Origin: Hyphomicrobiaceae bacterium
Lineage (GTDB): Bacteria > Pseudomonadota > Alphaproteobacteria > Rhizobiales > Hyphomicrobiaceae
Length of the DNA stretch: 64,000 bases
Assembly (NCBI GenBank): GCA_021730785.1
Contig: JAKFWF010000028.1
Coordinates: 62,001-126,000 of the forward strand
Direction of reading: 5' to 3'
Shown: one piece after another, positions 38,815 to 48,239 of the stretch
Layout of the letters: the number at the start of each line of letters is the position of its first letter
Position numbering within the stretch: the first letter of the stretch is position 1
Notes under the pieces: generated by a model
Seen by the model: only the letters and a program-made list of their open reading frames with translations
Databases searched by the model: none
What the model was told of the DNA's origin: nothing
Position numbers and translations under genes: made by a program

Positions 38815-41800
38815 ATGACAGCCGAATCCGATAAGCGCGATGACAAGAAGATTCTGGCCCCGGTCGGGGCGCTTTTCGTTGGCATGGTCGCCGCGAAAAA
38901 CCTCGCCAAGCAGGGCGACGATCGTCCGCTGAAGGCGATGGAGCGCGCCGAGCGGCTGCGCAAGGCTGGCGCTCACGAGACGAAAATCTACGCCGAAACC
39001 AACAAGATGCTCGCCAACTCGCCCTATGCCGGCGTGAGCTACGGTGCCGACAAGAAGCCGCGCTTCGAGATCAGCGATCACGATTCGAAGTTGCGCGCAA
39101 CAGGTTTGCCGTCATCCGGCCGCGGCCACATGGGCGACCTCGTTGCTCACGAGACCTACTTCAAGGCACATCCTGACGCTCGCCTGCTCGAAGTCGAGAA
39201 GGTCGACGGTCGCGGTGGGAGTTATGACGGCCGCAAGATCACCATCGGCGAGAACCAGTTCGCTCCCAAGCGGCTTATGGGGCGCCCGGTGGCCAAGCCT
39301 GCTGCGAAGGGCGTTGCCCTGCATGAACTGCAGCACCATGCCCAGAGCATCGAGGGACATACTCCAGGCGGCTCGCCGAACGATTTCAGGAACCGCGTTT
39401 CCGATCCTAACATGCGGACCGCCCTCTACAACTCGCTCGCCGGCGAGGTCGAGGCCGAGAACACCCGCAAGCGCCAGATGATGACGCCGGCAGAGCGCCG
39501 GGCAACCCATCCAGACAAGACCGCCTCGTTGCCGCGCGCCGAGCAGATCGTCACCGATCAGCATGGTCGAGTGCAGGAAATTTTCGATCCCAAGTCGATC
39601 AAGGTCACCAAGATTCATACTGGCGCTGCGATCAAGTTCGACTACGACCGCGATACGGTCGCCGATTTCAAGAAGCAGTTTCCCAAGGCTAAGTGGTCTC
39701 AGGACACCAAGACTTGGCACGTGCCAGGAAAACTCGCTGGCAGTCGCGCCGATCGGTGGCTAGCAGCACAGATGGACACGGCTGGCAAACTCGCCAAGGC
39801 GGACGCCATTGCCCGTGATGCAGTTGCGTTCGACGGCGCTCCGAAAAGCAAGTACGTGCGACCGTTACCGCAAGGATATCGCGTTCAAACCGGCTACGAT
39901 GCCGATATCGTCAAAGCGCTCAAGGCGATCCCGGGCAGTTCGTGGGAGGCGCAGAGCAAGACGTGGATGATTCCTCATCGCAGTGCCAACGAGCTCAAGG
40001 CGGCATTGCCAGCGATCGAGCATCTGGCCGACAAGATCGTTGCTGAAGAGAAGGCAAAGCAGGGTAAGCGGGCGGCCGATAAGGAAACTCAGCGCAAGCA
40101 ATGGGCGGCCGAGCGCGCTGCTTCGACTGCGGCCCGCGACACCGAGATGGCCAAGGTCCGCGCTTCTCGAATTGCGATTCAGGGCAGCGATAACGTGAAA
40201 ATCGGCGACGCCGTCATGCTGGGTGGCAAGGTCGCCGTTGTCGAGAGTTTTGGCAAGGTGTTTCGTACTGACGAAAGCTTCTCGTCCTTGCATGGTAGCC
40301 GTTGGCTTGGCCAAGAGGGCGAACTCGCCCGCTACGCCTACACTAGAGAAGCTACGCCGACCGAAGTTGCGACGTTTCGTGCCAAGGAAGCTGCGGCGAA
40401 GGCAGAATCAGAGGTCAGAGCGCGCCTGCACAAGGCAGCGTCAGATGCGAAAGCCAGCATCGAGTCCAAGTTCGCCGAAAATGCTACACCGAAGCGGAAG
40501 TTTGCTGCGATCCCCCAAGGCGAAACGCTGGCGCATTTTGGACGGCAGAACGCGATCTATGGCGGCGGCACAGAATACCGCCTCAGCGCTGACGGCAAGA
40601 CGATCTGGCGCATCATGGGTAATGGTGCTGATGGCGACAATTGGAGCGCCAACAATGCCCCTGGCTCGATCCTCAGCAAGATCAAAGCAACCAAAGACGC
40701 CGTATCTAAACTTCGCGCGCTCAACGTGATCGAATCGAGCGGCCTGCGCGGGACGCAGAACCCGGATAACCTTCGCGCGATACTTGAAGGCAAGGCGGCG
40801 CGTGGCAAGCAGACGGTACGCATCCAGGAGATGGTGGAGCCGCCCGACATCCGTTCCTCTGGCAAGCGCCACGCCATGGCGATGTCAGAGGCGAAGGCCA
40901 AGGCACCACAGCAGAGCACACTCACCAAGCCGACCCCGGGCGCGAACCTTGTTCAGCGCGGAGTCGAGCGTCCGAACCAGTCCAAGCGCTACGTCACGCT
41001 CGGAGATGGCCGCAAGGTTACGCTTGGCCAGTACACCGAAGCCTGGAAGATGGCTAAGTCGCTCCCGCCGTCGACCAAGGTGCGCGGCTCGCCCGATTCC
41101 CCCTTTCGAGACGCCCCCAACACGGCAGGCGATGCTGTCCAGCAATTCCGCCGCGCGCTCAACGACAGGATCAACCAGAAGACCCCCGGCTTTGAGCAGG
41201 GCCGCAAGTGGGATCAGACTTGGCAGAACGACGCCCGCCGCCTCGCCGAGACCCTGAAGATGAAAAGCGAAGTTCCAGCCGGTCAGGCACACCCGGTTGA
41301 CCTTCGCGCCAAGATCGCAGATCGTCTTGAGCCGGGCACCAAGATCCCTCCCGCCAAGGGGACACGAGTCCCAAGAAAACTGATGGGCCTTCTGGCACCC
41401 GTTGCCATCGGCGCGGCAGCCCTTGTCGCCATGAACGAGAGTGCCAAGGCAGGCGAGACCGGAATCAGTCAGGCCAAGGCCGGCGCGATCGAGGCTGGCA
41501 AGGGTGTCGCCGTCATGGGTGGCTTCGTTGCTGGTACTACGCTCGCCACCAAGGGGCTGCTCAAGGCCGGCATGAGGCTCGCGACCGCTGTTCCCGTCGT
41601 CCAGGCTGCAATGATCGCTGGTGGAGCCGTTTACGGTGCTGCTACCGCCAAGCCAGGCGAACGTCTGAAGGGTGCCGCCAAAGGCGCTTTCGACATGAGC
41701 CTGCCCGGTATGGTGGTCAACACCGGTATCGCCGCCCACGAGGCCTACAAATCCACCTCGGAGCGCATCGGCGCCGCACCGTCGCGCCTGAACGTGGTGC

Positions 41801-41949
41801 AGCAGTCAGAATTCGCGGCCGCCAACGCCGCCTACAAGTCCAAGCAATCAGGTCCAATCGTTGTGAAACAGTTCGAACGGACCCACCGCTTGCCTTCCGG
41901 TCAAATGGTTACTGAGATCATCCCAACTCACACGCGCAAGCGCGCCTGA
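38815..41949 (+). CDS. Giant polyvalent-type protein A: HExxH peptidase, HARP-like repeats, shared C-terminal module
   Basis: A 1044-residue protein. Residues 160-250 match the zincin found in polyvalent phage proteins: LHELQHHAQ (His170, Glu171, His174), GGSPNDF, LAGEVEAEN and MTPAERRATHPD. Residues 272-305 and 354-389 are tandem units ending KTWHVP and KTWMIP, resembling the HARP DNA-annealing motif. An SSGLRGTQNPDN motif lies at 641-652. Residues 857-980 are a Gly/Ala-rich hydrophobic module also present in the 48226 gene, followed by the tag RLNVVQQSEFAAANAAY. It directly precedes the lysis-like and terminase genes. Likely a virion protein injected with DNA (inference). Confidence 0.78.
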   Translation: MTAESDKRDDKKILAPVGALFVGMVAAKNLAKQGDDRPLKAMERAERLRKAGAHETKIYAETNKMLANSPYAGVSYGADKKPRFEISDHDSKLRATGLPSSGRGHMGDLVAHETYFKAHPDARLLEVEKVDGRGGSYDGRKITIGENQFAPKRLMGRPVAKPAAKGVALHELQHHAQSIEGHTPGGSPNDFRNRVSDPNMRTALYNSLAGEVEAENTRKRQMMTPAERRATHPDKTASLPRAEQIVTDQHGRVQEIFDPKSIKVTKIHTGAAIKFDYDRDTVADFKKQFPKAKWSQDTKTWHVPGKLAGSRADRWLAAQMDTAGKLAKADAIARDAVAFDGAPKSKYVRPLPQGYRVQTGYDADIVKALKAIPGSSWEAQSKTWMIPHRSANELKAALPAIEHLADKIVAEEKAKQGKRAADKETQRKQWAAERAASTAARDTEMAKVRASRIAIQGSDNVKIGDAVMLGGKVAVVESFGKVFRTDESFSSLHGSRWLGQEGELARYAYTREATPTEVATFRAKEAAAKAESEVRARLHKAASDAKASIESKFAENATPKRKFAAIPQGETLAHFGRQNAIYGGGTEYRLSADGKTIWRIMGNGADGDNWSANNAPGSILSKIKATKDAVSKLRALNVIESSGLRGTQNPDNLRAILEGKAARGKQTVRIQEMVEPPDIRSSGKRHAMAMSEAKAKAPQQSTLTKPTPGANLVQRGVERPNQSKRYVTLGDGRKVTLGQYTEAWKMAKSLPPSTKVRGSPDSPFRDAPNTAGDAVQQFRRALNDRINQKTPGFEQGRKWDQTWQNDARRLAETLKMKSEVPAGQAHPVDLRAKIADRLEPGTKIPPAKGTRVPRKLMGLLAPVAIGAAALVAMNESAKAGETGISQAKAGAIEAGKGVAVMGGFVAGTTLATKGLLKAGMRLATAVPVVQAAMIAGGAVYGAATAKPGERLKGAAKGAFDMSLPGMVVNTGIAAHEAYKSTSERIGAAPSRLNVVQQSEFAAANAAYKSKQSGPIVVKQFERTHRLPSGQMVTEIIPTHTRKRA

Positions 41950-41965
41950 TATGGAGACATAGGCG

Positions 41966-42367
41966 ATGGATTTTAAAGTCTGGTACGCTGCGGCACAGTT
42001 TGGAACATCGGTGATGCTGATCATGCTGGCTGTACTGCAGGTTGCACGCTGGCGGAACGCTGACCGTTACGGTCATCTCGTCACAATAAATCCACACACA
42101 ATGGTGCTCTACGCCTCGCTGCTGTTCGTGGCCGGTGTCAAGCAGTTGATCTGGACGGTGCGCGGCACCATCCGCGCCGCCGGCATGATCGATCACGGTC
42201 TACTAGACCCCTCCCCTGTGACGATAGTTTTAAATATTGCAATGGTGGGGATTGGCGTTGCTATTTTCTGCGTAGTTGCCCGCACTAGAGCCGAGGTGCG
42301 AACGATCATAGCATGCGCTATGTGTCTCGGCGTTGCAGCAGTTCTTGTTGGAAGTTATCATGGATGA
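41966..42367 (+). CDS. Polytopic membrane protein, possible holin (133 aa)
   Basis: Four hydrophobic helices (FGTSVMLIMLAVLQVA, HTMVLYASLLFVAGV, VTIVLNIAMVGIGVAIF, IIACAMCLGVAAVLVG). Position between the giant protein and terminase and the following small membrane genes suggest a lysis cassette; no endolysin is recognised beside it. Confidence 0.6.
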   Translation: MDFKVWYAAAQFGTSVMLIMLAVLQVARWRNADRYGHLVTINPHTMVLYASLLFVAGVKQLIWTVRGTIRAAGMIDHGLLDPSPVTIVLNIAMVGIGVAIFCVVARTRAEVRTIIACAMCLGVAAVLVGSYHG

Positions 42368-42660
42368 CAAATTCAGGCGCACGCAAGCCATCTCTCAATG
42401 GGTGGAATGGCGAAGACAGAACCCTGACCCTATGGGTGGCAGTGTTCGGAATCGATGGAACGAATGGCCTCAAGGGCACGACCAAGGAGCACGCCAAGGC
42501 GCTGAAGAACCTTCAGGCATGGCAATCGAATGTCGACAACATCCTATCCCTGACGAAGTGGGCGGCTCTAGGCTTCGCCAGTCTCAGCGGTTTTCTGTTC
42601 ACCGACACCTTCGCGAAGATATTGAAGACAGTGCTCATAATGACAGGAAACAAGCCATGA
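42364..42660 (+). CDS. Membrane-anchored protein (98 aa)
   Basis: ATGA-coupled to the preceding gene. LTLWVAVFGIDGTNGLKG then a helical middle (EHAKALKNLQAWQSNVDNIL) and one hydrophobic helix (WAALGFASLSGFLFTDTF). A spanin- or holin-accessory role is possible. Confidence 0.6.
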   Translation: MTNSGARKPSLNGWNGEDRTLTLWVAVFGIDGTNGLKGTTKEHAKALKNLQAWQSNVDNILSLTKWAALGFASLSGFLFTDTFAKILKTVLIMTGNKP

Positions 42661-42797
42661 CCAATGACTACTTATTCATTCTAGCCTGCTTTTGCAGTGT
42701 CGTCTTCTTTTCGGCCACGGTCGTCATCAAGACGATTGATCTCGCTCGTGCGGATGAGCAGAAGGTGGAAGTCCGTGCAACACAGCCTAGACAGTAG
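42657..42797 (+). CDS. Single-pass membrane protein (46 aa)
   Basis: ATGA-coupled. N-terminal transmembrane helix (YLFILACFCSVVFFSATVVI) and a short charged tail; ends in TAG. Third member of the membrane gene triplet. Confidence 0.58.
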   Translation: MTNDYLFILACFCSVVFFSATVVIKTIDLARADEQKVEVRATQPRQ

Positions 42798-42806
42798 AAC
42801 AAGATT

Positions 42807-43010
42807 CTACATTACAACGACCCAGTACGAATAGAATTCCAACTCAACAGCCTGCAAGGACGCCAGCGTCAACCCGATCTTCACCGACGGGCCCATGATG
42901 CCGTTCTTGGTGAAGGCCGCGACCCAGTAGGAATAGAAAACCACAAACAGAAGGACGAACCCCCCGGCGCTTCCCCCACGCCGATGACGGTTTCGAATGG
43001 AGACCACCAA
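42807..43010 (-). CDS. Possible antisense membrane protein (67 aa)
   Basis: An open frame with host-like third positions fills the gap between the membrane genes and the terminase on the opposite strand. It has two FYSYWV segments, around FVLLFVVFYSYWVAAF and at the C-terminus. The matching DNA is a 17-of-18-base direct repeat. Start codon (TTG or GTG) and ribosome site are unclear, so this is tentative. Confidence 0.38.
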   Translation of the reverse strand: MVVSIRNRHRRGGSAGGFVLLFVVFYSYWVAAFTKNGIMGPSVKIGLTLASLQAVELEFYSYWVVVM

Positions 43011-43732
43011 TGGCCAAGATCAACGGCCTGACCAAGGCACAGCACAAGTTCGTGGAGCACTACGCTCTCCATCGCAACGCCGCAGAGGCATATGGTGCCG
43101 CCTATCCCAAGAGCCGAAAGAACGTGGCGCAATACAGGTCCAAAAAGGGTCGAGCACTCCTGAAAAAGGGGCTAATTAGGGACCGGCTCACGCAACGCAC
43201 TGAAATCGTTGAACGAAAAGCGAACGAAATGTTCTCTATTACAGCCCATACAGTGCTGCAAGAGATCGCAGCGATGGCGTTCGCGAATGCAGACTCGTAC
43301 TTCGAGTGGGGATCTTCCGAACGCCCGGCTTACAAGAGAAACGGTGACCCGATTATCGATCATTCGACCGGTGAGCAGCGCATGGACACCGTGCCGTATG
43401 TCCGGATCAAGCCGTCAAGCGATCTGACCCGAGTGCAGAAGGCCGCGATCGTCGCGGCAGAGGAAACGATCTCAAAGACTGGCGATCGCGTGATCTCGGT
43501 GAAGCTCGGTAACAAGCTTGGCGCGCTCACCAAACTTGGCGATCACCTCCGGCTGTTCTCCGCCCCGGCTGATGGTGGCATGCCAGCAGGTGCAATCATC
43601 AATGGCAACGTGACGGTGAACAACCTGACCCCGAAGGACGTTGCCGGCATCGACGACAAGCGCGATGCGCTGAAAGCTTTCGAGGCGATGCGGAATCGGG
43701 CCATAACGGTCGAGCCTTCACCGACAGGATGA
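43010..43732 (+). CDS. Terminase small subunit
   Basis: A 240-residue protein. GLTKAQHKFVEHYALHRNAA and AEAYGAAYPKS form the N-terminal DNA-binding helix-turn-helix; the middle (ITAHTVLQEIAAMAFANADS) is the oligomerisation region typical of terS of this kind. It recognises packaging sites on phage DNA. Directly followed by the large subunit. Confidence 0.85.
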   Translation: MAKINGLTKAQHKFVEHYALHRNAAEAYGAAYPKSRKNVAQYRSKKGRALLKKGLIRDRLTQRTEIVERKANEMFSITAHTVLQEIAAMAFANADSYFEWGSSERPAYKRNGDPIIDHSTGEQRMDTVPYVRIKPSSDLTRVQKAAIVAAEETISKTGDRVISVKLGNKLGALTKLGDHLRLFSAPADGGMPAGAIINGNVTVNNLTPKDVAGIDDKRDALKAFEAMRNRAITVEPSPTG

Positions 43733-43735
43733 TGC

Positions 43736-45292
43736 GTGCTCTGGCCCCCGAGATTTCAGGCTGAACTGGCAAGACGACTCGACCTGGAACTGGCGATCAG
43801 GTCCGACCCAAAAATGTTGGCGGCGGCGAAGCTGTACTACGCCAACGGTGCCGACGGGCTCGTGGCGTTCGTCAGTGACTGTGTGTGGGTGACGGAGCCG
43901 CGCAACGCCAACAAGGGCGAGCCTACCCGCATCCCGGTGGTGCCGTTCCCACGACAAGCCGACTTCCTTCGGTGGATGGTGGAGCGGTTCGAGACGCACA
44001 CATCGGCGCCGGTCGAGAAGAGCCGCGACAGTGGCGCTACGTGGATGGCGGCAGCGTTCGCGGTTTGGCTGTGGCTGTTCTATCCCGGGTCCTCGATCGG
44101 GTTCGGCAGTCGTAAAGAAATGCTTGTCGACCGCTCCGGCGACATGAACTCGATCTTCGGCAAGGTCCGTGCGATCATCGACCAGTTGCCGAAATACATG
44201 GTCCCGGTCGGGTGGAACCCAAAGTCTCACTCGAACTACATGAAGATCCTGAACCCGGAAAACGAGGCCGTAATAATCGGTGAGGCTGGCAACAACATCG
44301 GCCGCGGCGGTCGAACGTCGGTAACGATCATCGACGAAGCGGCCTTCCTTGAACATCCGCAACTCGTCGAAGCGGCTCTGACCGCCAACACAGACTGTCG
44401 CATCGACATATCGTCGCCTCGCATCGGCACGGTGTTCAACGAGTGGCTCGCCACTTCGACGCTGAAGTTCATTTTCGACGTCGATGAGATCCCTTGGCAT
44501 ACCAAGGAATGGAAAGAGCAGAAGGAAAATGACCTGAAGGCCAAAGGGCTTGGCCATCTGTTCGCGCAAGAGTATTTGCGCGATGGGTCAGCCGGCATCG
44601 AAGGTCAGTTGATCCCGGCCGCATGGGTTCAAGCCGCGATCGACGCCGACAAGGCGCTCGGGCTCATCCCCAAGGGCATCAAGACGGCGGCGCTTGACGT
44701 TGCCGATGGTGGCCAGGACCGCAGCGCGCTCGCTCATCGTCACGGACTGCTGTGTCGCGACGTCAAGACGCGCGGTGACTGCACCGCTGATGTGTCTGGC
44801 ACATGGGGGCACGGTCTCGCACTGCTCGCCGGCTGCGCATCCCTTCGATATGACAGCATCGGTGTCGGTGCCGGCGCTGGCGCCATGATCAAGCACAAGA
44901 AGGACGTCGCCTGCACGGGCTGGAACGCTTCTGGATCGGTCGTCGATCCGTCACAGGTCGTCGAGGGCACCAGGATCAAGAACGAGGACTTCTTCGCTAA
45001 CGCCAAATCGCAGGGCTGGTGGTGTCTGCGGTCGATGTTCTATGAGACCTATAAGGCCGTGGTCGAGAAGAAGCCATACGACGTCGAGAAGATCATCAGC
45101 CTGTCGAGCCAGATCAGCGAGCTTCGTGAGCTCAAGACGGAACTGTCGCAGGTGACATACAAGCACAATCCAGCCGGCCAGGTCTTGATCAACAAGGCAC
45201 CGGATGGCACGCGTTCGCCGAACCGGGCCGACGCAGTCATGATCTGCTATGCGCCGTTCGCGCGCGGTGTTCAGGTGCTCGGGATGTTCTAA
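43736..45292 (+). CDS. Terminase large subunit
   Basis: A 518-residue packaging motor. EKSRDSGATW (94-103) is the Walker A-like motif, VTIIDEAA (196-203) Walker B plus catalytic Glu, and ALDVADGGQDRS near residue 320 begins the RNase H-like nuclease domain, which ends with NRADAVMICYA. GTG start behind AGGA. Full length. Confidence 0.93.
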   Translation: MLWPPRFQAELARRLDLELAIRSDPKMLAAAKLYYANGADGLVAFVSDCVWVTEPRNANKGEPTRIPVVPFPRQADFLRWMVERFETHTSAPVEKSRDSGATWMAAAFAVWLWLFYPGSSIGFGSRKEMLVDRSGDMNSIFGKVRAIIDQLPKYMVPVGWNPKSHSNYMKILNPENEAVIIGEAGNNIGRGGRTSVTIIDEAAFLEHPQLVEAALTANTDCRIDISSPRIGTVFNEWLATSTLKFIFDVDEIPWHTKEWKEQKENDLKAKGLGHLFAQEYLRDGSAGIEGQLIPAAWVQAAIDADKALGLIPKGIKTAALDVADGGQDRSALAHRHGLLCRDVKTRGDCTADVSGTWGHGLALLAGCASLRYDSIGVGAGAGAMIKHKKDVACTGWNASGSVVDPSQVVEGTRIKNEDFFANAKSQGWWCLRSMFYETYKAVVEKKPYDVEKIISLSSQISELRELKTELSQVTYKHNPAGQVLINKAPDGTRSPNRADAVMICYAPFARGVQVLGMF

Positions 45293-45327
45293 CCCGCTGA
45301 TGTGACAATTCTTTCCCATGTCAAGCC

Positions 45328-45356
45328 TTGACTTCCATGTCGCGCCGACGTAGCCA
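45328..45356 (+). promoter_or_regulatory. Possible promoter before the 45427 gene
   Basis: TTGACT (45328-45333) and TAGCCA (45351-45356) with 17-base spacing in the 134-bp gap after terL. Weak -10; tentative. Confidence 0.28.
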
Positions 45357-45426
45357 GACAACGTCGCAGTGATTCGCGCGCATGAATTCGTGCACCTTCG
45401 ACAACCCCAAAATCCGGTGACACCTG

Positions 45427-46497
45427 ATGTCCGACGCAGCTTCCAAGCCGCGCCGCTCGGTAGAGCGCGCAAGCCAAGTGCTCGACCGCGCCGCCCGCAT
45501 GTCGTCGTTCAAGCCGGGCTTCCTCGATCGCCGCCTGTTCGATACGCAGATGCGGACGCCGGGCAAAGTCGATGCCCCGTTCTCGATGAACTCGCTCGAT
45601 CCGAAGCTGCTCAAGGCGCGCGGCGAGCAGATGATACCGATCGCCAAGGTCCGGTCGGAACAGCCCACGGTCTCGCTTGCCGGCGCCAAGTCGAAGCTGA
45701 CCAGCCCAACCGGATCGTCGAAGTTGCCGCTGATGGTTCAGCACAACGGCACTTATTGGGTGGCGGACGGTAACCACCGTGTCACCGCCGCACGCGCGCT
45801 CGGCGAAACCCACATCAGGGCTCAAGTCGCCGACCTCAATGCCCAGATCAAAGGGCCGCTGATCAAGCCTGGCACTGTGGGCAAGGGTATCGGGATGGCC
45901 GCCAACATCGCCGGGCCCGTCGCCGTTGCGGCGAACGCCACCATGGCGTTCAAGGCTGCACAGAATGCAGGTAAGTCCGACGCTGCCGCGGCACTCGATG
46001 CCACGTTCGCCGGCACCCGCACGGCAGTCACTGGCATCGCGATCGGTGGCACGGTCAAGGCGCTGGCACAGGCTGGCGTCAAGGGCGCCACACTTCTCGG
46101 CCGTGCCGCCGTGCCGCTCTCGATCGCAGGTCACGCCGCCGCCTACGGCATCGCTGCCGCCCGTCGTGGTGAAGACGGCCTCGGTGTTCTTCGTGCAGTT
46201 GGCTGGGGCGCCATCAACGGTGCCGTGCCGATCGATCTCACCACTCAGGCCATCATATCAATGCGGTCGCCGAAGTCGCAGGCGAGCGCCGCGCCTGCCG
46301 GCGGTGACAGCCGCATGTCGGCCGCGCAATCGAAGCAATTCGCCGAGGCCAATTCCGCGTTCATGACCGGCCAGAGCCACAAGATCGGCCAGGCCGAGCC
46401 TGACAACGGCAACACCAAGCGCGGCACGCAGAACGCCGCCAACATCGAAGCGATCAACAAGGGCCGCGCTGCCCGCGCTGCCGCCAACCAGACCTGA
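45427..46497 (+). CDS. Tagged protein B: ParB-like domain plus hydrophobic core (356 aa)
   Basis: Residues 65-135 include a ParB/Srx-type segment (YWVADGNHRVTAARALGE, Asp114 to Arg118). Residues 150-280 are Ala/Gly-rich hydrophobic helices like those of the polyvalent proteins. The C-terminus carries the shared tag RMSAAQSKQFAEANSAF and then KRGTQNAANIEAI, ending four residues after AAAN-type repeats. Lies between terminase and portal, so a head-associated or injected role is likely (inference). Confidence 0.72.
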   Translation: MSDAASKPRRSVERASQVLDRAARMSSFKPGFLDRRLFDTQMRTPGKVDAPFSMNSLDPKLLKARGEQMIPIAKVRSEQPTVSLAGAKSKLTSPTGSSKLPLMVQHNGTYWVADGNHRVTAARALGETHIRAQVADLNAQIKGPLIKPGTVGKGIGMAANIAGPVAVAANATMAFKAAQNAGKSDAAAALDATFAGTRTAVTGIAIGGTVKALAQAGVKGATLLGRAAVPLSIAGHAAAYGIAAARRGEDGLGVLRAVGWGAINGAVPIDLTTQAIISMRSPKSQASAAPAGGDSRMSAAQSKQFAEANSAFMTGQSHKIGQAEPDNGNTKRGTQNAANIEAINKGRAARAAANQT

Positions 46498-46508
46498 TCG
46501 GATCAGAT

Positions 46509-46781
46509 ATGACCGCAATGACCGCTACGGCAGCCCCCGCTGCCGCCTGGACGCTTGTCTACACCGCAGCCGGCGCCGTCACCATCAACGCGCACAACCC
46601 GAGCCAGAGCACGAAGCTGCGGGTTCGCATTGGCGCTGCTGTCGTCATCGGCGACGCGCTAACCGCCGCATCCATCATCCTGCAGTGCGAGGACACCAAG
46701 CCTTACACGCTCGCCATCGGCGACAAGGTCATGGTCCAACCGGTCGGCCCAGATGCTGGCTCCGTCCTGATCTGGGCCTGA
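46509..46781 (+). CDS. Small structural protein (90 aa)
   Basis: Thr/Ala-rich beta protein (WTLVYTAAGAVTINAHNPSQ ... IGDKVMVQPVGPDAGSVLIW). Placed next to the portal; could be a head decoration or connector accessory. No family recognised. Confidence 0.58.
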   Translation: MTAMTATAAPAAAWTLVYTAAGAVTINAHNPSQSTKLRVRIGAAVVIGDALTAASIILQCEDTKPYTLAIGDKVMVQPVGPDAGSVLIWA

Positions 46782-46802
46782 TCGGCACGAGGGACACAGC
46801 AG

Positions 46803-48239
46803 ATGTCGACAGCATGGTCCCGGTTCCGCGCCGGATTTGAAGGAAAGTCGTACGCTCCGGCGCCGCTGTCAGCACAGTCGTCTCCGATGCAGTACCTGAC
46901 ATCCCTGTCGGGATCAACGATCACGCCGTATCAGGCATGGATGCTCTACAAGAACGTGTCGGCGTTTGCCAAGGTCGTGGATCTGATCGCCGATATCGTT
47001 GCTTCTCTGGTTCCGGTGGTGAAAGAGAACGGCAAGATAGTCGACGGCCATCCGGTCGCGCTGTTTCTCGCCCGTCCAGGCTTCAACCGCACCCGTCGGC
47101 GCCTGATCAAAGAGGCGGCCGTTCAATACCTCGTCACCGGAACCGCCTACTTCCACAGCTACGGCGAGATCAACCGGCCGCCGATTGCCGTCGATATCCT
47201 GAAGAGTCACTTCATCACCAATACGCCCGGCGCCGACATGTGGCCGATGATGATGAACTACTCCGAGGGCTCGCGGAACGTCCGGTTCGTCCGCGACGAG
47301 AACCCCAGGGACTTCCGGTTCGTCGACAGCCAAGGCGCGCTGGCCGAACTGGTGTCGGTCTACGACATGGACGGCGATTTCAGGGGCACCGGTTTGCCCC
47401 GCTTGAACGCGATCCGCACCGACGTCGAGCTGCGCATGAAGGGCATCCAGCACAACAATTCGATGCTCGACAAGGGCGCCCGCATGTCCGGCATCCTGTC
47501 GTTCAAAGAGTCGATGACGGAAGAGCAGGAAGAGCTCGTCCGCAACATGTTCATGCAGCGGGCCACCGGGGCTGATAACGCCGGTGGCGTGCTTGTGACA
47601 TCGGGCGGCGCCATGGAATTCCAGCAACTGTCGCAGTCGATGAAGGACATGGACTTCGCCAATCTGATCCAGATCGTCGAGGATGCGATCGTCACCCGCT
47701 ACAACGTGCCGATCACGCTGTTCCGGATCGAGGCGCAGACCGACAACAACTACGATACGGCGTGGCGGGTGCTCTATGACCTGTCGATCCTGCCGTGCTT
47801 CCAGATCCTCTATTCTGGTCTTGGTACGATGTTCTCGAACCGGCTCGGCGTCGACATCGAATTCGAGCACGACGCCTTGACCAATGGCGTGCTCGCCAAG
47901 GCCGCCGTCGACCGTGCGCGCGGACTGTTCGGCTCGAACCTCGTCAGCCGTAACGAAGCCCGTCAGATCACCGGCTATGAGCCGGTGCTGGGTGGCGATA
48001 TCATCTACGGTTCGGCCGGCACGGTGCCGCAGGGCGAAGACCTGTTCACCGGAATTGATGGTTTACACGCCGAAGGTCCGGGCACTGCCGCCCCGATCGT
48101 GCTGCATCCGCAGTCACAGCAGACCCAGATCGAAGACGACACGGCCGAGAAGGCGGACCTAGTCAAGAAGGCGATCGACCGGCTGTCGCTCGTGGTCGAC
48201 AACCTCACACAGAAGCGGATGGCTGATGGACAAGCGTGA
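46803..48239 (+). CDS. Portal protein (HK97 family)
   Basis: A 478-residue protein. MYxLTSLS-like start with ITPYQAWMLYKNVSAFAKVV, ADIVASLVPVVKENGK, HPVALFLARPGFNRTRRRLI, YLVTGTAYFHSYG and the clip/stem region (SMLDKGARMSGILSFK) match the phage portal family that forms the DNA-entry vertex. It overlaps the next gene by 14 bases. Confidence 0.9.
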   Translation: MSTAWSRFRAGFEGKSYAPAPLSAQSSPMQYLTSLSGSTITPYQAWMLYKNVSAFAKVVDLIADIVASLVPVVKENGKIVDGHPVALFLARPGFNRTRRRLIKEAAVQYLVTGTAYFHSYGEINRPPIAVDILKSHFITNTPGADMWPMMMNYSEGSRNVRFVRDENPRDFRFVDSQGALAELVSVYDMDGDFRGTGLPRLNAIRTDVELRMKGIQHNNSMLDKGARMSGILSFKESMTEEQEELVRNMFMQRATGADNAGGVLVTSGGAMEFQQLSQSMKDMDFANLIQIVEDAIVTRYNVPITLFRIEAQTDNNYDTAWRVLYDLSILPCFQILYSGLGTMFSNRLGVDIEFEHDALTNGVLAKAAVDRARGLFGSNLVSRNEARQITGYEPVLGGDIIYGSAGTVPQGEDLFTGIDGLHAEGPGTAAPIVLHPQSQQTQIEDDTAEKADLVKKAIDRLSLVVDNLTQKRMADGQA

